Assembly (NCBI GenBank): GCA_903832665.1 | Contig: CAILCG010000025.1 | Span: forward strand, 1 to 64,000 | Length of the DNA: 64,000 bases | Direction: 5' to 3' | DNA from: an uncultured Methanomicrobiales archaeon | GTDB taxonomy: Archaea; Halobacteriota; Methanomicrobia; Methanomicrobiales; Methanospirillaceae | Shown here: positions 30,359 through 41,109 of the stretch, in pieces | How positions within the stretch are numbered: position 1 is the first letter of the stretch | Layout: each line of letters starts with the position of its first letter | Made by a program: the position numbers and the translations under genes | Notes under the pieces: generated by a model | What the model saw: only the letters and a program-made list of their open reading frames with translations | The model's database searches: none | Told to the model about the DNA's origin: nothing

Positions 30359-30844
30359 TTATTTCGCATCCTCTCCCAGCGACTCGCGACTCCGCATCTG
30401 GTAGAGTACCATCGGATCCATCTCGCGATGTTCCTTATCACTGGTTCGCATGATAACATTGGTAACCCCTGAGTTCACGATCATCTTCGAGCAGAGGAAG
30501 CACGGCCATATCTGGGTGAGCGCTTCGGTCTCGACATCGAATCCCGCAAGATAGAGCGTGGAGCCCCGGGCCTGTTTTCCCGCTTGCAGCAGGGCATTCA
30601 TCTCGGCGTGAACACTCCTGCAGCGTTCATAGTTCGAGCCGGACGGGATATTGTGATCCTTTCGCCAGCATCGGTTGAGTTCGGTGCAGTCCATCTGTTT
30701 GCGGGGTGCACCCGTATAACCGGTCGAGACGATCGTATTGAATTCATCCACAATGATCGCACCAAAGTTCCGGCGGAGACAGGTTCCCTGGTGGGCACAC
30801 CGGAGGGCAAGATCCAGGAAATATTCGTGACGGTTGGTTCGCAT
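30359..30844 (-). CDS. dCMP deaminase (ComEB-like)
   Basis: A 161-residue zinc deaminase with the HAEMNALL motif (H79, E81) and PCFLC (C115, C118), which supply the zinc ligands and the proton-shuttling Glu. TGYTGAPRKQMDC and ERCRSVHAE are typical of deoxycytidylate deaminase, which makes dUMP for thymidylate synthesis. A related cytidine deaminase activity cannot be excluded. It starts at MRTNRHEYFLDLAL. Confidence 0.88.
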   Translation of the reverse strand: MRTNRHEYFLDLALRCAHQGTCLRRNFGAIIVDEFNTIVSTGYTGAPRKQMDCTELNRCWRKDHNIPSGSNYERCRSVHAEMNALLQAGKQARGSTLYLAGFDVETEALTQIWPCFLCSKMIVNSGVTNVIMRTSDKEHREMDPMVLYQMRSRESLGEDAK

Positions 30845-30965
30845 CTACAAGAGTTTTGTAAAGGCACAGTATTAAAGGCGAGGTTTTTTTGGTATCAGGA
30901 TTCCCGGAACAAAAACGGTGTATCCATCGTACGGCTTATCAGGGTGAAGCAGCTATTTCTGGAGT

Positions 30966-31706
30966 ATGCTGCCAACCGGCCACACCTTCATGGACCAGAC
31001 CCGTTACGAGAATCTGTCCGCATCTGACCAGTCACAAGGGATCCCGGCCCCACCGCTTGAGAAAGCCGCACCGGAAGGGACCGCAGTCATCCCCCTCCCA
31101 AGACCAGACGAGATTGCGGTATCTCCCATGGATTGCCGGACTGCCATTGAGGAACGGCGCTCGATTCGACACTATGCCCGCAATCCGCTTACGATTGACG
31201 AACTTGCATTCCTGTGCTGGACCACCCAGGGAATTGTTGACATCAAGGCACCCTACTACACGCTCCGGAATGTTCCCTCGGCCGGGGGACGTCATGCCTT
31301 TGAGACGTACCTGCTGATTAACCGGGTCGGTGGACTGGAACCGGGACTGTACCGGTATCTTGCATTCTCCCATTGCCTCATACCGGTGGATACAAAACAA
31401 GGTATTGTGGATCGCGTGATGGCAGCTTGTCTCGGCCAGGCGTTTGTTCGCGCATCAGCAGTCACGTTTATCTGGTCAGCGCTGATCTACCGGATGTCAT
31501 GGAGGTACAGCGAGCGGACATACCGGCTGGTGCATCTCGATGCCGGCCATGTCTGCCAGAACCTGTATCTTGCCGGGGAACAGATCGGCTGCGGGACCTG
31601 TGCCATCGGGGCATTCGATGACCGGCAGATCGCAGACGTTCTCGGTATTTATGGAGAGGAGGAATTTGTTGTATACTGTGCCGCCGTAGGGAAAAAACAG
31701 TCGTGA
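30966..31706 (+). CDS. SagB-type nitroreductase family protein
   Basis: A protein of up to 246 residues; the inner ATG at residue 9 (MDQTRYENLS) is also possible. The FMN-binding nitroreductase core starts at CRTAIEERRSIRHYA (about 57-71) and includes LCWTTQGI, PSAGGRHAFETYL, and a late GCGTCAIGAFDD segment. Family members use FMN to oxidise or reduce small molecules or peptide azolines; with no cyclodehydratase neighbour, a peptide-modification role is unsupported. Single gene. Confidence 0.8.
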   Translation: MLPTGHTFMDQTRYENLSASDQSQGIPAPPLEKAAPEGTAVIPLPRPDEIAVSPMDCRTAIEERRSIRHYARNPLTIDELAFLCWTTQGIVDIKAPYYTLRNVPSAGGRHAFETYLLINRVGGLEPGLYRYLAFSHCLIPVDTKQGIVDRVMAACLGQAFVRASAVTFIWSALIYRMSWRYSERTYRLVHLDAGHVCQNLYLAGEQIGCGTCAIGAFDDRQIADVLGIYGEEEFVVYCAAVGKKQS

Positions 31707-31965
31707 ATTTATCGGAAGGTCTGGCATGAGAACGGTGCAGCACATAATCGGAGAATCGTGCCATCCATAAAGTATGGATTTGCCTCGCAGACCTCCGGTG
31801 CATTTCCAACACGGAATGTGTCCCATAGATAGTACCGGAGACCAGACAATCTTCCTCCGACTAGTGCTGGAGAAATAAAAAATTAAACGGCAAGAATTAT
31901 TGGTATGAAGGTGAAATATTGACAGGTCATAATATCTGTAAACCATAGCGAATTCGATTTGGGGG

Positions 31966-34631
31966 ATGATGGATTTTTTTAAGAGATTTTCAAAAAAACA
32001 GTACGCAATCGCTGCAGTATTGTTATTTTTCATGGCATTCGCGCTTGCTTTGAGAGCCATTCCTGCACTCTTCATCCAGGACGCAGGTTTTCTCTATCTT
32101 CACGATACCGACAGTTACTACACACTACGGCAGATCGAAGTGATGGTGAATCATTTTCCCCAGTACAACTGGTTTGATCCCATGACCGCATTTCCCTGGG
32201 GAAAGACCATTGGCTGGGGGCCGCTGTTTCCCTTTATTGCAGCAATCTTGTGCATCCTGACCGGTGCCACTACCCGGGACGCGATCTTTTTTATGTCCGG
32301 ATGGGTCGTCCCGATCATGGCAATGCTGATGGTTCCCGTCATGTATTTCCTGGGAAAACAATTGTGGAACAGGTGCGCGGGTATCGCAGCTGCCGGCCTG
32401 ATTGCAATCATCTCCCTGTATTATTTCACGATATCATCCTATGGCTGGACCGATCACCACATAGCCGAGATTTTATTCAGCACCGTCTTTATCCTCATCT
32501 ATTTCTCGGCTCTTCGGTATATTCAAAAGAATTCCATTGACCTGAAAAAAAGTGCCACTTTTCTCATACCCATCATTTTTTCCCTTGGTGCCGGCGTTGC
32601 CCTCTTCCTCGCGCTGCTGGCTTCGACTACCGTCATACTGGTGTTATTGGTCGTGGCATTATACACTGCTGTCCAGTTTATTCTGGATTATCACCAGGGA
32701 AACAACTCCGACTATCTGTTCTTCGTCAATGTGATCTTGTTTTCAGCAACCGCGGTCCTTCTTCTGCTCTTTGGGATCAAACAACCCGGGACATCCATCA
32801 CCGGCTATTCAATAGGGGTCGTATATGTGCAGGGGGCACTCATCGCTGAAACCGTTGTTCTGGCAGTTGTCGGGAAAATGCGTGCCGGCAAAAAATGGCT
32901 CTACACGGTATGCCTTGCCGTGCTCGCCGCAGGGGGATACATTTTCATTACGGTCAATCCCCTGTTGAGTGCAGTCAGTAATCAGGCACTTGAACTTGTA
33001 TTTGATTCCTCGGCCTATTCCGTGGGAATTGTAGAGACCCAGCCTTGGACCCTGCCAAAAGCATGGGATAATTTTAATTTTGCCCTGTTCCTGATGATGG
33101 GCGGGTGGCTTTTCCTCGGGTATGCACTGATAAAAAAGCGGGAGAGCACCACAGTTTTTCTGTGATCTGGTCCGTAGTTCTGCTCCTCCTGACGATCCAG
33201 TTCCAGCGATTCCTGTATTATTTTACTGTAAATATGGCCTTGCTGGCCGCAATTTGTATTGCAGGCACATTCACTGTGAGAGAGGAAAAAATTTGCCAGT
33301 ACTATAAGCGGGTGTCTTCACGCATTTTTTCATCTCAGGTGCAACCGGCGGATTCGGCCGGGGATAAAAACCCGGTGTCTCCACCCAGACAAAATAAAAA
33401 AAGGGACCAAAGGCTTTCCGCAGCAAATCCGGGAAAAATATCGGAAACCCTTAAAGATATTCTCGTAATTATCGTGATCATTTTCACGGCTGCATGTGTT
33501 GTCATTTCACTTTCGCAGGATATCAGTTATGGGCAGAAGACGCCGGAACATACCCTCTCTCCTGACAGGATTGAATCGCTGAAATGGCTGGGTGAAAACA
33601 GTCCCGATACCGGCGTTGATTATTATCAGGGGTATGAGGCCGGGGGATTTACGTACCCGGCTCAGGCCTACGGCATCATGGGGAGCTGGGATGCCGGACA
33701 CTGGATTACAGTCTTCTCGCACCGTATCCCCATCACCAACCCGTTCCAGGATCATCTGGGAGGAACAGATGGAGCAGCTGCTTATTTCCTCAGCACGAAT
33801 GAGACCGTTGCCAACGGGATACTCCAGCATTCCAAGGGAAAATATGTCATCGTGGATTCGAATATGGCCGTGGATACCTTCACCAGTCTGGTTCCCTGGC
33901 CGAGCGGTTCCACCGAGATTTCCCCCTACATAAAATAGTTCATGACACCGGAGACCGGTGATGCTTCCCACCTGCTCAAAGTTCACCGGTATACTGATGA
34001 GTATTTCCAGACCATGGTCGCACGGCTTTACAATTTTGATGGCTCCAGGATCGAACCGGGATCTGTGCTGTATACGAACTATGTGATCCACCAGGTGCCT
34101 GCTGCCGGCGAGACCGCAGGAGATGTGAACGGATATGCCCGGGTCATTACCCGGGAACTCCCCCTGAATGGTTCACAGATCAGGGACGCACAAATCGCCG
34201 GCGAAGGCGGGGATCTTCAAACCAAGGGGTATGCAGATCTCTTTTCTGATAAACCCTATGAACCCGTTAGAACAGTTCCGTCACTGCAACATTACCGGCT
34301 CATCCATGAGTCAGAGAATAATGCTACAGCCACTCTCTTCGGGGAAGCATCTCCCACGATATTACTGGATAGCAAAACGGTAAAAATATTCGAGTACGTG
34401 AAGGGAGCACACATCAGCGGAAAAGGGATTATTGAAGTGCCGGTTGTGACAAATACCGGGCGAAAACTTGTGTACAGCCAGGAAAGCGTGAACGGTGAGT
34501 TTGTCGTTCCGTATTCCACAACGGGAAATCAGTATGATGTCAGGACCACCGGCCCGTACCGCATTGCCGGGACACCCCGGAATATTTCCGTGACAGAAGA
34601 GGACATATTGAATGGAAACCTGGTTCCATGA
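31966..34631 (+). pseudogene. aglB: Oligosaccharyltransferase AglB, frameshift plus amber stop
   Basis: Frame 1 (31966-33165) has the STT3/AglB N-terminal transmembrane domain with HDTDSYY (first metal motif), WGPLFPF and TDHHIAEI. It stops after KKREST. Frame 2 resumes (HHSFSVIWSVVLLLL, then the conserved GSWDAGHWI variant of WWDYG) and reaches SPYIK, where an in-frame TAG occurs (33936-33938). The same frame then continues FMTPETGDASHLLKVHRYTDEYF to 34631. Adding one A to the A6 run at 33132-33137 repairs the frameshift, but the amber stop remains. AglB transfers lipid-linked glycans to Asn of S-layer and archaellum proteins, so loss would matter unless another copy exists. Confidence 0.88.
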
Positions 34632-34654
34632 CGGTAAGTTTTCCGTTAAAATTT

Positions 34655-34692
34655 CTATTAAAACTACTTTTTTCGGGAGATTTTTTTTATCC
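34655..34692. terminator. T-rich region between convergent genes
   Basis: ACTTTTTTCGGGAGATTTTTTTTATCC separates aglB (plus) from a glycosyltransferase (minus). The T runs fit archaeal termination of aglB. Confidence 0.4.
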
Positions 34693-35826
34693 TGGATTGT
34701 TTGCATCAATCACTGATTGGTAATATGTCTCAAGAGTTGAGGCAATACCATCCCAGTCAAAGGATGCAGCGGAAGCGATACAGGCATTCTTCATTTCCAT
34801 GTGGCAGACCATGATCTCATAGATGGAATCTGCCAAATCTTCAGCGGAAAATTTACACAGGCGACCATTCTTTTCAGAGATGAGATCGCGTATCGCATTT
34901 GCCGGGTGATCCACGGTGATAACCGGAATCCCACAGGCCAATGCCTCCAGCGCCGCAATCCCAAAACCCTCCCGCGTTGACGGCAGGACACAGATTTTTG
35001 AGGATTTCATCCGGGCGATGACATCATCATGATCAGCCTGGAACCCGATGATGCGTACGTGGGATTCCAGCGAGAGTTCGTGGATGAGTCGCTGGATGGT
35101 TTCCCGTTCCGGGCCCTCGCCAAGGATCAGCACCTGATATTTTTTACCTTCCGATGAAAGAATACCCGCAGCCCGGACAAGCAGTTCTACATTTTTTTCC
35201 CGGATCAAACGTCCGGCAAAGATGATATCTGAAACTTCCTGATGCGGAAGAATCGTGTCAATGCGTTTCAGGTCAACGCCATTCTGGATGATCCGAATAT
35301 TTTTCTGACCATTCAAGGTCATGAGATCGTTTGCTGTGGTTGCTGAAACGGCAACCATCGCAGGAGTGAGCCGGGATACCCACCATTCAATAAATTTTCC
35401 AAAAACCCCGGCTATACCAAGATACGTGTACCAATAATCGCCCCATACTTCATGCCAGGTTATAACGAGAGGTGTTTTTTTACGGGCTGTGCTGCACTTT
35501 GCCGCAATGCAGGAAAAATAAGGAAACTGCTGGCAGTCGATAATTTCATAGGTGTCCTCGCGCAGCCGTAAGAAAAGGGCGAAACTAAATGAGATCGCTT
35601 CCCGGACAGTTCTCCTTCCATCGGCATAGAGGTCCTGTGCCGGACAAACGCCATGCAGTGTGACGCCATCACGGTCGATCACGTCATTGCCATCCCAGAA
35701 CTTCATACCATAGAGATGGACAGCATGTCCGCGACCGGAAAGATGAACCGCAAGTTCCCATACCCGTTTTTCCACACCGCCTTTTACATGGGGGTAGATG
35801 ACATCGTAGATAATGGCGATCTTCAT
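34687..35826 (-). CDS. Family 4 glycosyltransferase
   Basis: A 379-residue GT-B enzyme. The N-terminal Rossmann half opens MKIAIIYDVIYPHVKGGVEKRVWELA. The C-terminal donor-binding half contains IIFAGRLIREKNVELLV, ILGEGPERETI and the nucleotide-sugar motif REGFGIAALEALACGIPV. It should add a sugar from a nucleotide donor to a lipid or glycan at the cytoplasmic side. It faces aglB and fits the N-glycan or surface glycan locus. The specific sugar is unknown. Confidence 0.88.
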   Translation of the reverse strand: MKIAIIYDVIYPHVKGGVEKRVWELAVHLSGRGHAVHLYGMKFWDGNDVIDRDGVTLHGVCPAQDLYADGRRTVREAISFSFALFLRLREDTYEIIDCQQFPYFSCIAAKCSTARKKTPLVITWHEVWGDYWYTYLGIAGVFGKFIEWWVSRLTPAMVAVSATTANDLMTLNGQKNIRIIQNGVDLKRIDTILPHQEVSDIIFAGRLIREKNVELLVRAAGILSSEGKKYQVLILGEGPERETIQRLIHELSLESHVRIIGFQADHDDVIARMKSSKICVLPSTREGFGIAALEALACGIPVITVDHPANAIRDLISEKNGRLCKFSAEDLADSIYEIMVCHMEMKNACIASAASFDWDGIASTLETYYQSVIDANNPG

Positions 35827-35981
35827 GTGGAAAACCTAAGATCTGGAGTAGTTCTCCCGAGTACCGGTAACAGGGAATACATCTCACTCATGGTCGCAGA
35901 TCTGTCGGAGATAATCAAGATTTTATTCTCTTGAATTTTCTTTTTGATTTTCTCTTTTAGGTAATTTTTCATAAATCCCGT

Positions 35982-37160
35982 TCAGGTTTCCTTAAATCCC
36001 TTATCATGACCATTATTCTCGTTTAACAGCATCATGCTCTGGAAGATTGCAAAGAGAACAACCTGAAGGCCACTCACTATGAGCACAAGGGCAAGAATTG
36101 CAGTCGAGATCGCTGACAGAAAACCAAAACTCACCGAAAACCATTGGATGAGAATATTAATCCCCAGGAGAGCACCGATAAAGAGTAACGCAGCACCCAG
36201 AACGAGAAACTTTTCAAGGTTCTCATAATTCATAATTCGTTCAATAATGCCGGTCTTCGTTTCGTACCCGTGAATGACCGAATAGGTTTTCATCAGAAAT
36301 CCGGTAAGAACTACCTGGAGACCGCCCATGATCAGGATAGCTCCCAGGATAAACGTATGGAGATGGGAGGATTCAACATCACCCTGGAGGTAGAAAAAAG
36401 CCATGAGCAAAACACCCATAAGGGAAAAGATCAGTCCGGGTATTGCCACGAAGAGGAGAGGTTTCATGAGGAGGACAAACCGTATATGGCGCCATCCATC
36501 GGCAAAACTATGGAGTTTGGAAGGAGTGATACGAGGATAGTAATCGATAGGAACTTCTGCGATATTCAGGTGCTCTTTTGATGCCATGACGAGCATCTCC
36601 GAGGCAAATTCCATCCCGCCGGTCTTCAGGTCAAGCCTGCCCAGTGCTTCACGGGATATTAAACGAAACCCGCTGTGGGTATCGGAGTAACGGGTCCGGA
36701 AGATGACATTGATCATCCAGGTCAGGATCGGGTTGCCGATATAACGGTGGAGTGGGGTCATTGCTCCGGGATGGATGGTTCCTTTGAACCGAGAACCGAT
36801 GACAAAGTCTGCGCCGTTTTTTATTGGTACCAAAAGCTTTGGGATCTCTGAAAAATCATAAGTATTGTCGGAGTCCCCCAAAATAATGTAGCGGCCCTGA
36901 GCATAGGTAAACCCGGTAAGGTAGGCATTCCCGTAGCCGCTTTTTTCTGATTTTATCACCCGCGCCCCAAGGGACTCGGCAATGGCTGCAGTATTGTCAG
37001 ATGATGAATCCACGACAATGATCTCACCGTTGATTGCAGAGTCGTGAAATACCTTCTGGATTTTTTTTATGCATGCGCCTATAGTGAGCTCTTCATCGAG
37101 AGCTGGCAGTATTACGGATACATCGAATGGAGGGGATGCAATCATAGATCGTGGTTCCAT
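35982..37160 (-). CDS. Family 2 glycosyltransferase with C-terminal membrane helices
   Basis: A 392-residue protein. The GT-A domain (about 10-235) has SVILPALDEELTIG, VVDSSSDNTAA, LGDSDNTYD (DxD) and RFKGTIHPGAM. It is followed by four hydrophobic helices (about 237-385). This is the layout of dolichyl-phosphate sugar transferases of archaea (AglJ/AglD-like). It should charge a polyprenyl phosphate with the first or a later sugar. An initiating methionine for MIASPPFDVSV six codons in is an alternative. Confidence 0.88.
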   Translation of the reverse strand: MEPRSMIASPPFDVSVILPALDEELTIGACIKKIQKVFHDSAINGEIIVVDSSSDNTAAIAESLGARVIKSEKSGYGNAYLTGFTYAQGRYIILGDSDNTYDFSEIPKLLVPIKNGADFVIGSRFKGTIHPGAMTPLHRYIGNPILTWMINVIFRTRYSDTHSGFRLISREALGRLDLKTGGMEFASEMLVMASKEHLNIAEVPIDYYPRITPSKLHSFADGWRHIRFVLLMKPLLFVAIPGLIFSLMGVLLMAFFYLQGDVESSHLHTFILGAILIMGGLQVVLTGFLMKTYSVIHGYETKTGIIERIMNYENLEKFLVLGAALLFIGALLGINILIQWFSVSFGFLSAISTAILALVLIVSGLQVVLFAIFQSMMLLNENNGHDKGFKET

Positions 37161-37659
37161 GGTTTTTCAGCACGGGATTGTAATTCGAGTTAAAATGATT
37201 CGGCGCCTCATTCAATAAACTCATCGATAAATATTTTTTTTTTACAGATTGGCCTGAATTTTTTGGTTCGAGAGGAAAAATATCTCGCGAGTCATTTTTT
37301 TTCGTCCACATGACCCACGTCTCCTCACATGACTCTTAATGTGAGAAAATATCAGGATAGCCATCACTCTATTTTGACCGTAAAAATGTAATGAAAAAAA
37401 ATGAATCCTGTTCGTAATGCTAATAATTTTTGTTTGAAACGAACAACGATGGAATTTTTGTTAAAAATATAGATTACGATTGAATGAATTTATGGTGAAA
37501 TTTAAATATGCTAATTCTGGATGCCAAATAAGAAATATAGCTTTGAAATTCAATGAAAAAATGAATATATACCCGGAAGAGGAATAGTATATAATTTATC
37601 TGCCATCCCTGTTTTTAGGGAAGAATTGATTGTGCTGGGACTTAAACCAAGGAAAATTT
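37161..37659. other. AT-rich divergent intergenic region with inverted repeat
   Basis: About 500 bases between divergent sugar genes, rich in A and T runs. A perfect 7-base inverted repeat, CTCACAT-N8-ATGTGAG (37324-37345), is the main structure. TATA-like stretches (for example near 37567 and 37590) precede the plus-strand gene. No open frame is convincing. Confidence 0.45.
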
Positions 37660-38664
37660 ATGAAAAAAATTTTAATCACTGGTATCAGCGGTTTTGTTGG
37701 GGGATATTGTGTTGAACACTTCACATCTCATGACAACAATATCGAAATCCATGGCATCAGCCGTTCAAAACCTGCTTGGGATTATGTAAAAGGTTCGCCG
37801 GAAATTCTGAATAGTCATCACTTTCACATCGCTGATCTGAATGATATACCCAAAATAAAATCTCTTATCACAGAGATACAACCAGATTATATTCTCCATC
37901 TGGCGGCACAAAGTTCAGTTGCAGAGAGCTGGAAAACGCCAGTATCCTCGTTTATGAACAATACGAATATTTTTTTAAATATTATTGATACAGTAAGGCT
38001 CATCGACAACGGGGCAAGGGTTCTTTCCGTGGGTTCTTCAGAGCAGTACGGTATTGTGTCTCAGGAAAATTTACCCCTGTCTGAAGACCAACCATTACGA
38101 CCTTCCAATCCCTATGCAGTTGCCCGGGTTGCCCAGGAACAACTGGCCGGGATTTATGCTACCGGATATGGACTGGATATCTGCTGCACACGATCCTTCA
38201 ATCACTGTGGCCCTGGACAGACCGATCGTTTTGTCATTAGTGCATTGGTAAAACAGTTCGTAAGGATTGCACGGAATTTACAAGAGCCAGTGATCCATAT
38301 CGGAAACGGCGCGATTGTCCGTGATTTTGTTGATGTCCATGATGTTGTGGAGGCTTACAGAATGCTACTTACCCAAGGGAAGCGGGGGGAAGTGTACAAT
38401 ATCTGTAGTGGAAAAGGGCGGTCAATCAATGAGATCATATCCCTACTTTCTGATATGTATCAAATTAATGTCCAGGTGCATCAGGAGCAATCCCAGATGC
38501 GCCCTATTGATAATCCTCGGATCATCGGAAGCTACCAGAAGATCCAAAACGATATAGGATGGAAACCCAGAATCTCCTTTGAAGAGAGTCTGAAGTCGAT
38601 GTATGAATACTGGGACTCGCACATTGTACGTGAAAAATTACCGCATCAGGAGGAAAAACAGTGA
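37660..38664 (+). CDS. rmd: GDP-6-deoxy-4-keto-hexose reductase (Rmd-like)
   Basis: A 334-residue short-chain dehydrogenase/epimerase with the NAD(P) motif TGISGFVGGY (about 7-16), LHLAAQSSV, and SVGSSEQYG. The active site reads NPYAVARVAQE, with Arg in place of the usual Lys of YxxxK. RSFNHCGPGQ follows. It is next to GDP-mannose 4,6-dehydratase, so it most likely reduces the 4-keto intermediate, giving GDP-D-rhamnose; another GDP-6-deoxy sugar is possible. The start was set at MKKILITG behind AAGGA. Confidence 0.82.
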   Translation: MKKILITGISGFVGGYCVEHFTSHDNNIEIHGISRSKPAWDYVKGSPEILNSHHFHIADLNDIPKIKSLITEIQPDYILHLAAQSSVAESWKTPVSSFMNNTNIFLNIIDTVRLIDNGARVLSVGSSEQYGIVSQENLPLSEDQPLRPSNPYAVARVAQEQLAGIYATGYGLDICCTRSFNHCGPGQTDRFVISALVKQFVRIARNLQEPVIHIGNGAIVRDFVDVHDVVEAYRMLLTQGKRGEVYNICSGKGRSINEIISLLSDMYQINVQVHQEQSQMRPIDNPRIIGSYQKIQNDIGWKPRISFEESLKSMYEYWDSHIVREKLPHQEEKQ

Positions 38665-38737
38665 GGTCGTTTGTGGTTAATGCAAAGACAAGTGATAGAA
38701 ATTTATCTTTTAAAATTTTTCCAAAGGAGACAAAATC

Positions 38738-39790
38738 ATGACTCACCAGAAAAAAGCGCTTATTACCGGATTAACCGGGCAGGATGGATCATATCTCGCC
38801 GAACTCCTTCTGTCAAAAGGATATGAAGTGCACGGTCTCATTCGCAGGGCATCAACATTCAATACATCGCGGATCGACCATATTTATCTGGATCCTCATG
38901 AACCGGGGGCACAACTTTTTCTCCATTATGGGGATCTTTCAGATTCGGAACAGATTGCAAATATTATTTACAATACGAAACCGGATGAAGTCTATCACCT
39001 TGGCGCCCAGAGTCACGTGAGAGTCAGCTTTGACATCCCGGAATATACGGGAAACGTTACCGGTCTTGGCACAACGCGGATTCTCGAATCTATCAGGAGA
39101 AGTGGGAACCCGATCCGGTTTTACCAGGCATCATCCAGCGAGATGTTTGGCGGGGCACAACCACCCCAGGATGAACAAACTGCGTTTGTGCCCCGGAGCC
39201 CGTACGCCTGTGCAAAAGTTTATTCATATTGGATGGTAAGGAATTACCGTGAGGGGTATAATATGTTCGCCACGAACGGTATCCTTTTTAACCACGAATC
39301 GCCCCGCAGGGGAGAAACCTTTGTAACCCGGAAGATAACCCGGGGGATCGCTGCTATCCTTGAAAAAAAGGCTCAACATCTCTATCTCGGAAACCTTGAT
39401 GCAAAACGCGATTGGGGGTTCTCTCCAGAATATGTTGAAGCGATGTGGCGGATGCTCCAGACGGATATACCGGATGATTTTGTCATTAGCACTGGTGAAA
39501 CACACTCGGTTCAGGAATTTTTGGAGGCGGCATTTGCTTATGTTGATCTTGATATGAGCAAATATGTTAAAATTGATCCAAAGTATTTCCGTCCCACTGA
39601 GGTGGATGTGCTCATTGGAAATGCAGACAAGGCCGATAAAGTTCTAGGCTGGAAACCGCAGATAAAGTTCAAGGAATTGGTAAAAATCATGATCGATGCA
39701 GACCTGCGGGCCGCCGGTATTAAAGTTCCCGGAGAAGGTGACGCAATTATTACTAAGAAGTTCCCGGAGAAATGGTGGAAAGGAGACTAA
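38738..39790 (+). CDS. gmd: GDP-mannose 4,6-dehydratase
   Basis: A 350-residue dehydratase with [14 protein letters not shown] (NADP motif), [27 protein letters not shown] (catalytic Tyr and Lys), [19 protein letters not shown] and [12 protein letters not shown], all diagnostic of Gmd. It converts GDP-mannose to GDP-4-keto-6-deoxymannose. AAAGGAGAC precedes the ATG. The stop overlaps the next gene by one base. Confidence 0.95.
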   Translation: MTHQKKALITGLTGQDGSYLAELLLSKGYEVHGLIRRASTFNTSRIDHIYLDPHEPGAQLFLHYGDLSDSEQIANIIYNTKPDEVYHLGAQSHVRVSFDIPEYTGNVTGLGTTRILESIRRSGNPIRFYQASSSEMFGGAQPPQDEQTAFVPRSPYACAKVYSYWMVRNYREGYNMFATNGILFNHESPRRGETFVTRKITRGIAAILEKKAQHLYLGNLDAKRDWGFSPEYVEAMWRMLQTDIPDDFVISTGETHSVQEFLEAAFAYVDLDMSKYVKIDPKYFRPTEVDVLIGNADKADKVLGWKPQIKFKELVKIMIDADLRAAGIKVPGEGDAIITKKFPEKWWKGD

Positions 39791-40881
39791 TGGACCAGGA
39801 AAAGCCGGTGAAAATTGCGATATTCCACGATTATTTTGGCGCCATTGGGGGAGGAGAGAAAGTAGTTATTGAGATGGCAAAAATTCTCGACGCGGATATT
39901 ATTACTACAGATACGGATGCGGTTAAGAAAATCGATCCAACAGTACGGGTCATCAGCTTGGGAAAGACGATAAAATTCCCCCCGCTCAAACAGATTTCCG
40001 CCGCATTTCGTTTTTTTATCTGCGATTATTCTCAGCAATATGACCTGTTCATATTCACAGGAAACTGGAGTCATGCGGCTGCACACCGGCATCACCCGAA
40101 TATCTGGTACAGTTATACTCCCGTCCGTGCGTTTTACGATCTGTATTCAACGTTTCTTTCCCGACAGAATTTTGTAACCCGGCAATTGTTCCGTGCCTGG
40201 GTGCACGTTCACCGCTTTTTCGATCAGCGGTCAATCAGACATGTTGATAATATTATCGCCATCTCTGGAAATGTTCAGAGCCGTATTCTCAAGTACCATA
40301 ACCGCCACGCAGAGATTATTTGTCCTCCAGTTGATACGTCACTTTACCACTGTATTGAATACGGGAATTTCTGGCTTTCTGTGAACCGGCTGTATCCGGA
40401 GAAACGGATAGAACTTCAGATCGAAGCGTTCCGTTTGATTCCCGAAGAGAACCTTGTAATCGTCGGGGGATATTCAGAAGGAGACCATGCAGCAATGTAT
40501 GCGGAAAAAATCCGTCTCAACCTGCCACCCAATGTGACACTCCGTAGAGAAGTCACCGGGAAAGAATTGGTGGATTTGTACGCCCGGTGCAAAGGACACA
40601 TCTGTACGGCCCTTGATGAGGATTATGGCCTTACACCACTTGAAGCGATGGCAAGCGGGAAGCCGGTTGTTGCGGTTAATGAAGGGGGGTATCGGGAAAC
40701 GGTGACGGATAAAACGGGTTTGCTTGTCGCGCCATCGGTCACATCGATTATAAAAGCCATACGAAATGTTGCACAAAATCCTGAACAGTACCGGGACGCC
40801 TGCCTGATGAGGTCTAAGGAATTCGATCTAACGCAATTCAGTGGACTAGTGAAAACAGCAGCCTGTGATATGGAGAAATGA
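39790..40881 (+). CDS. Family 4 glycosyltransferase (WbaZ-like)
   Basis: A 363-residue enzyme from the ATG overlapping the gmd stop ([25 protein letters not shown]). It has WYSYTPVRAFYDLY, VNRLYPEKRIELQI, and the donor motif EDYGLTPLEAMASGKPVVAVNEGGYRE. The overlap with gmd suggests it uses the GDP-6-deoxy sugar or GDP-mannose made by its neighbours. It is similar to bacterial O-antigen mannosyl/rhamnosyl transferases. Confidence 0.88.
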   Translation: MDQEKPVKIAIFHDYFGAIGGGEKVVIEMAKILDADIITTDTDAVKKIDPTVRVISLGKTIKFPPLKQISAAFRFFICDYSQQYDLFIFTGNWSHAAAHRHHPNIWYSYTPVRAFYDLYSTFLSRQNFVTRQLFRAWVHVHRFFDQRSIRHVDNIIAISGNVQSRILKYHNRHAEIICPPVDTSLYHCIEYGNFWLSVNRLYPEKRIELQIEAFRLIPEENLVIVGGYSEGDHAAMYAEKIRLNLPPNVTLRREVTGKELVDLYARCKGHICTALDEDYGLTPLEAMASGKPVVAVNEGGYRETVTDKTGLLVAPSVTSIIKAIRNVAQNPEQYRDACLMRSKEFDLTQFSGLVKTAACDMEK

Positions 40882-40980
40882 AAATAGTGGACTCCACCAC
40901 TGCCATCCGTTGCCAGAAAATTTTCCACTTCTGTATTAATAAAAATCTTCAGACAAATCTGCAATTTTATGGAATTATTT

Positions 40981-41109
40981 ATGTGGATATTTCCAAAAAT
41001 AATAAGAAAGATTCAAAATACTGCAATGTCAAAGGTCATTACCATGTTTATAGGAGAGGGACATACACTTCCGGAAGGTACATATCTTGAATTTCAGCCT
41101 GATCCTTGA
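40981..41109 (+). other. Short protein-like frame before the exporter permease
   Basis: A 42-codon ATG frame reading MWIFPKIIRKIQNTAMSK to GEGHTLPEGTYLEFQPDP overlaps the TTG start of the permease by 23 bases. It has no ribosome binding site I can point to. It may be a leader or the relic of another gene. Confidence 0.2.

Noticed and set aside
33936-33938. Pyrrolysine at the aglB TAG
   Set aside because: AglB is not a known pyrrolysine protein, no pyl genes are visible, and another gene has an ochre stop.
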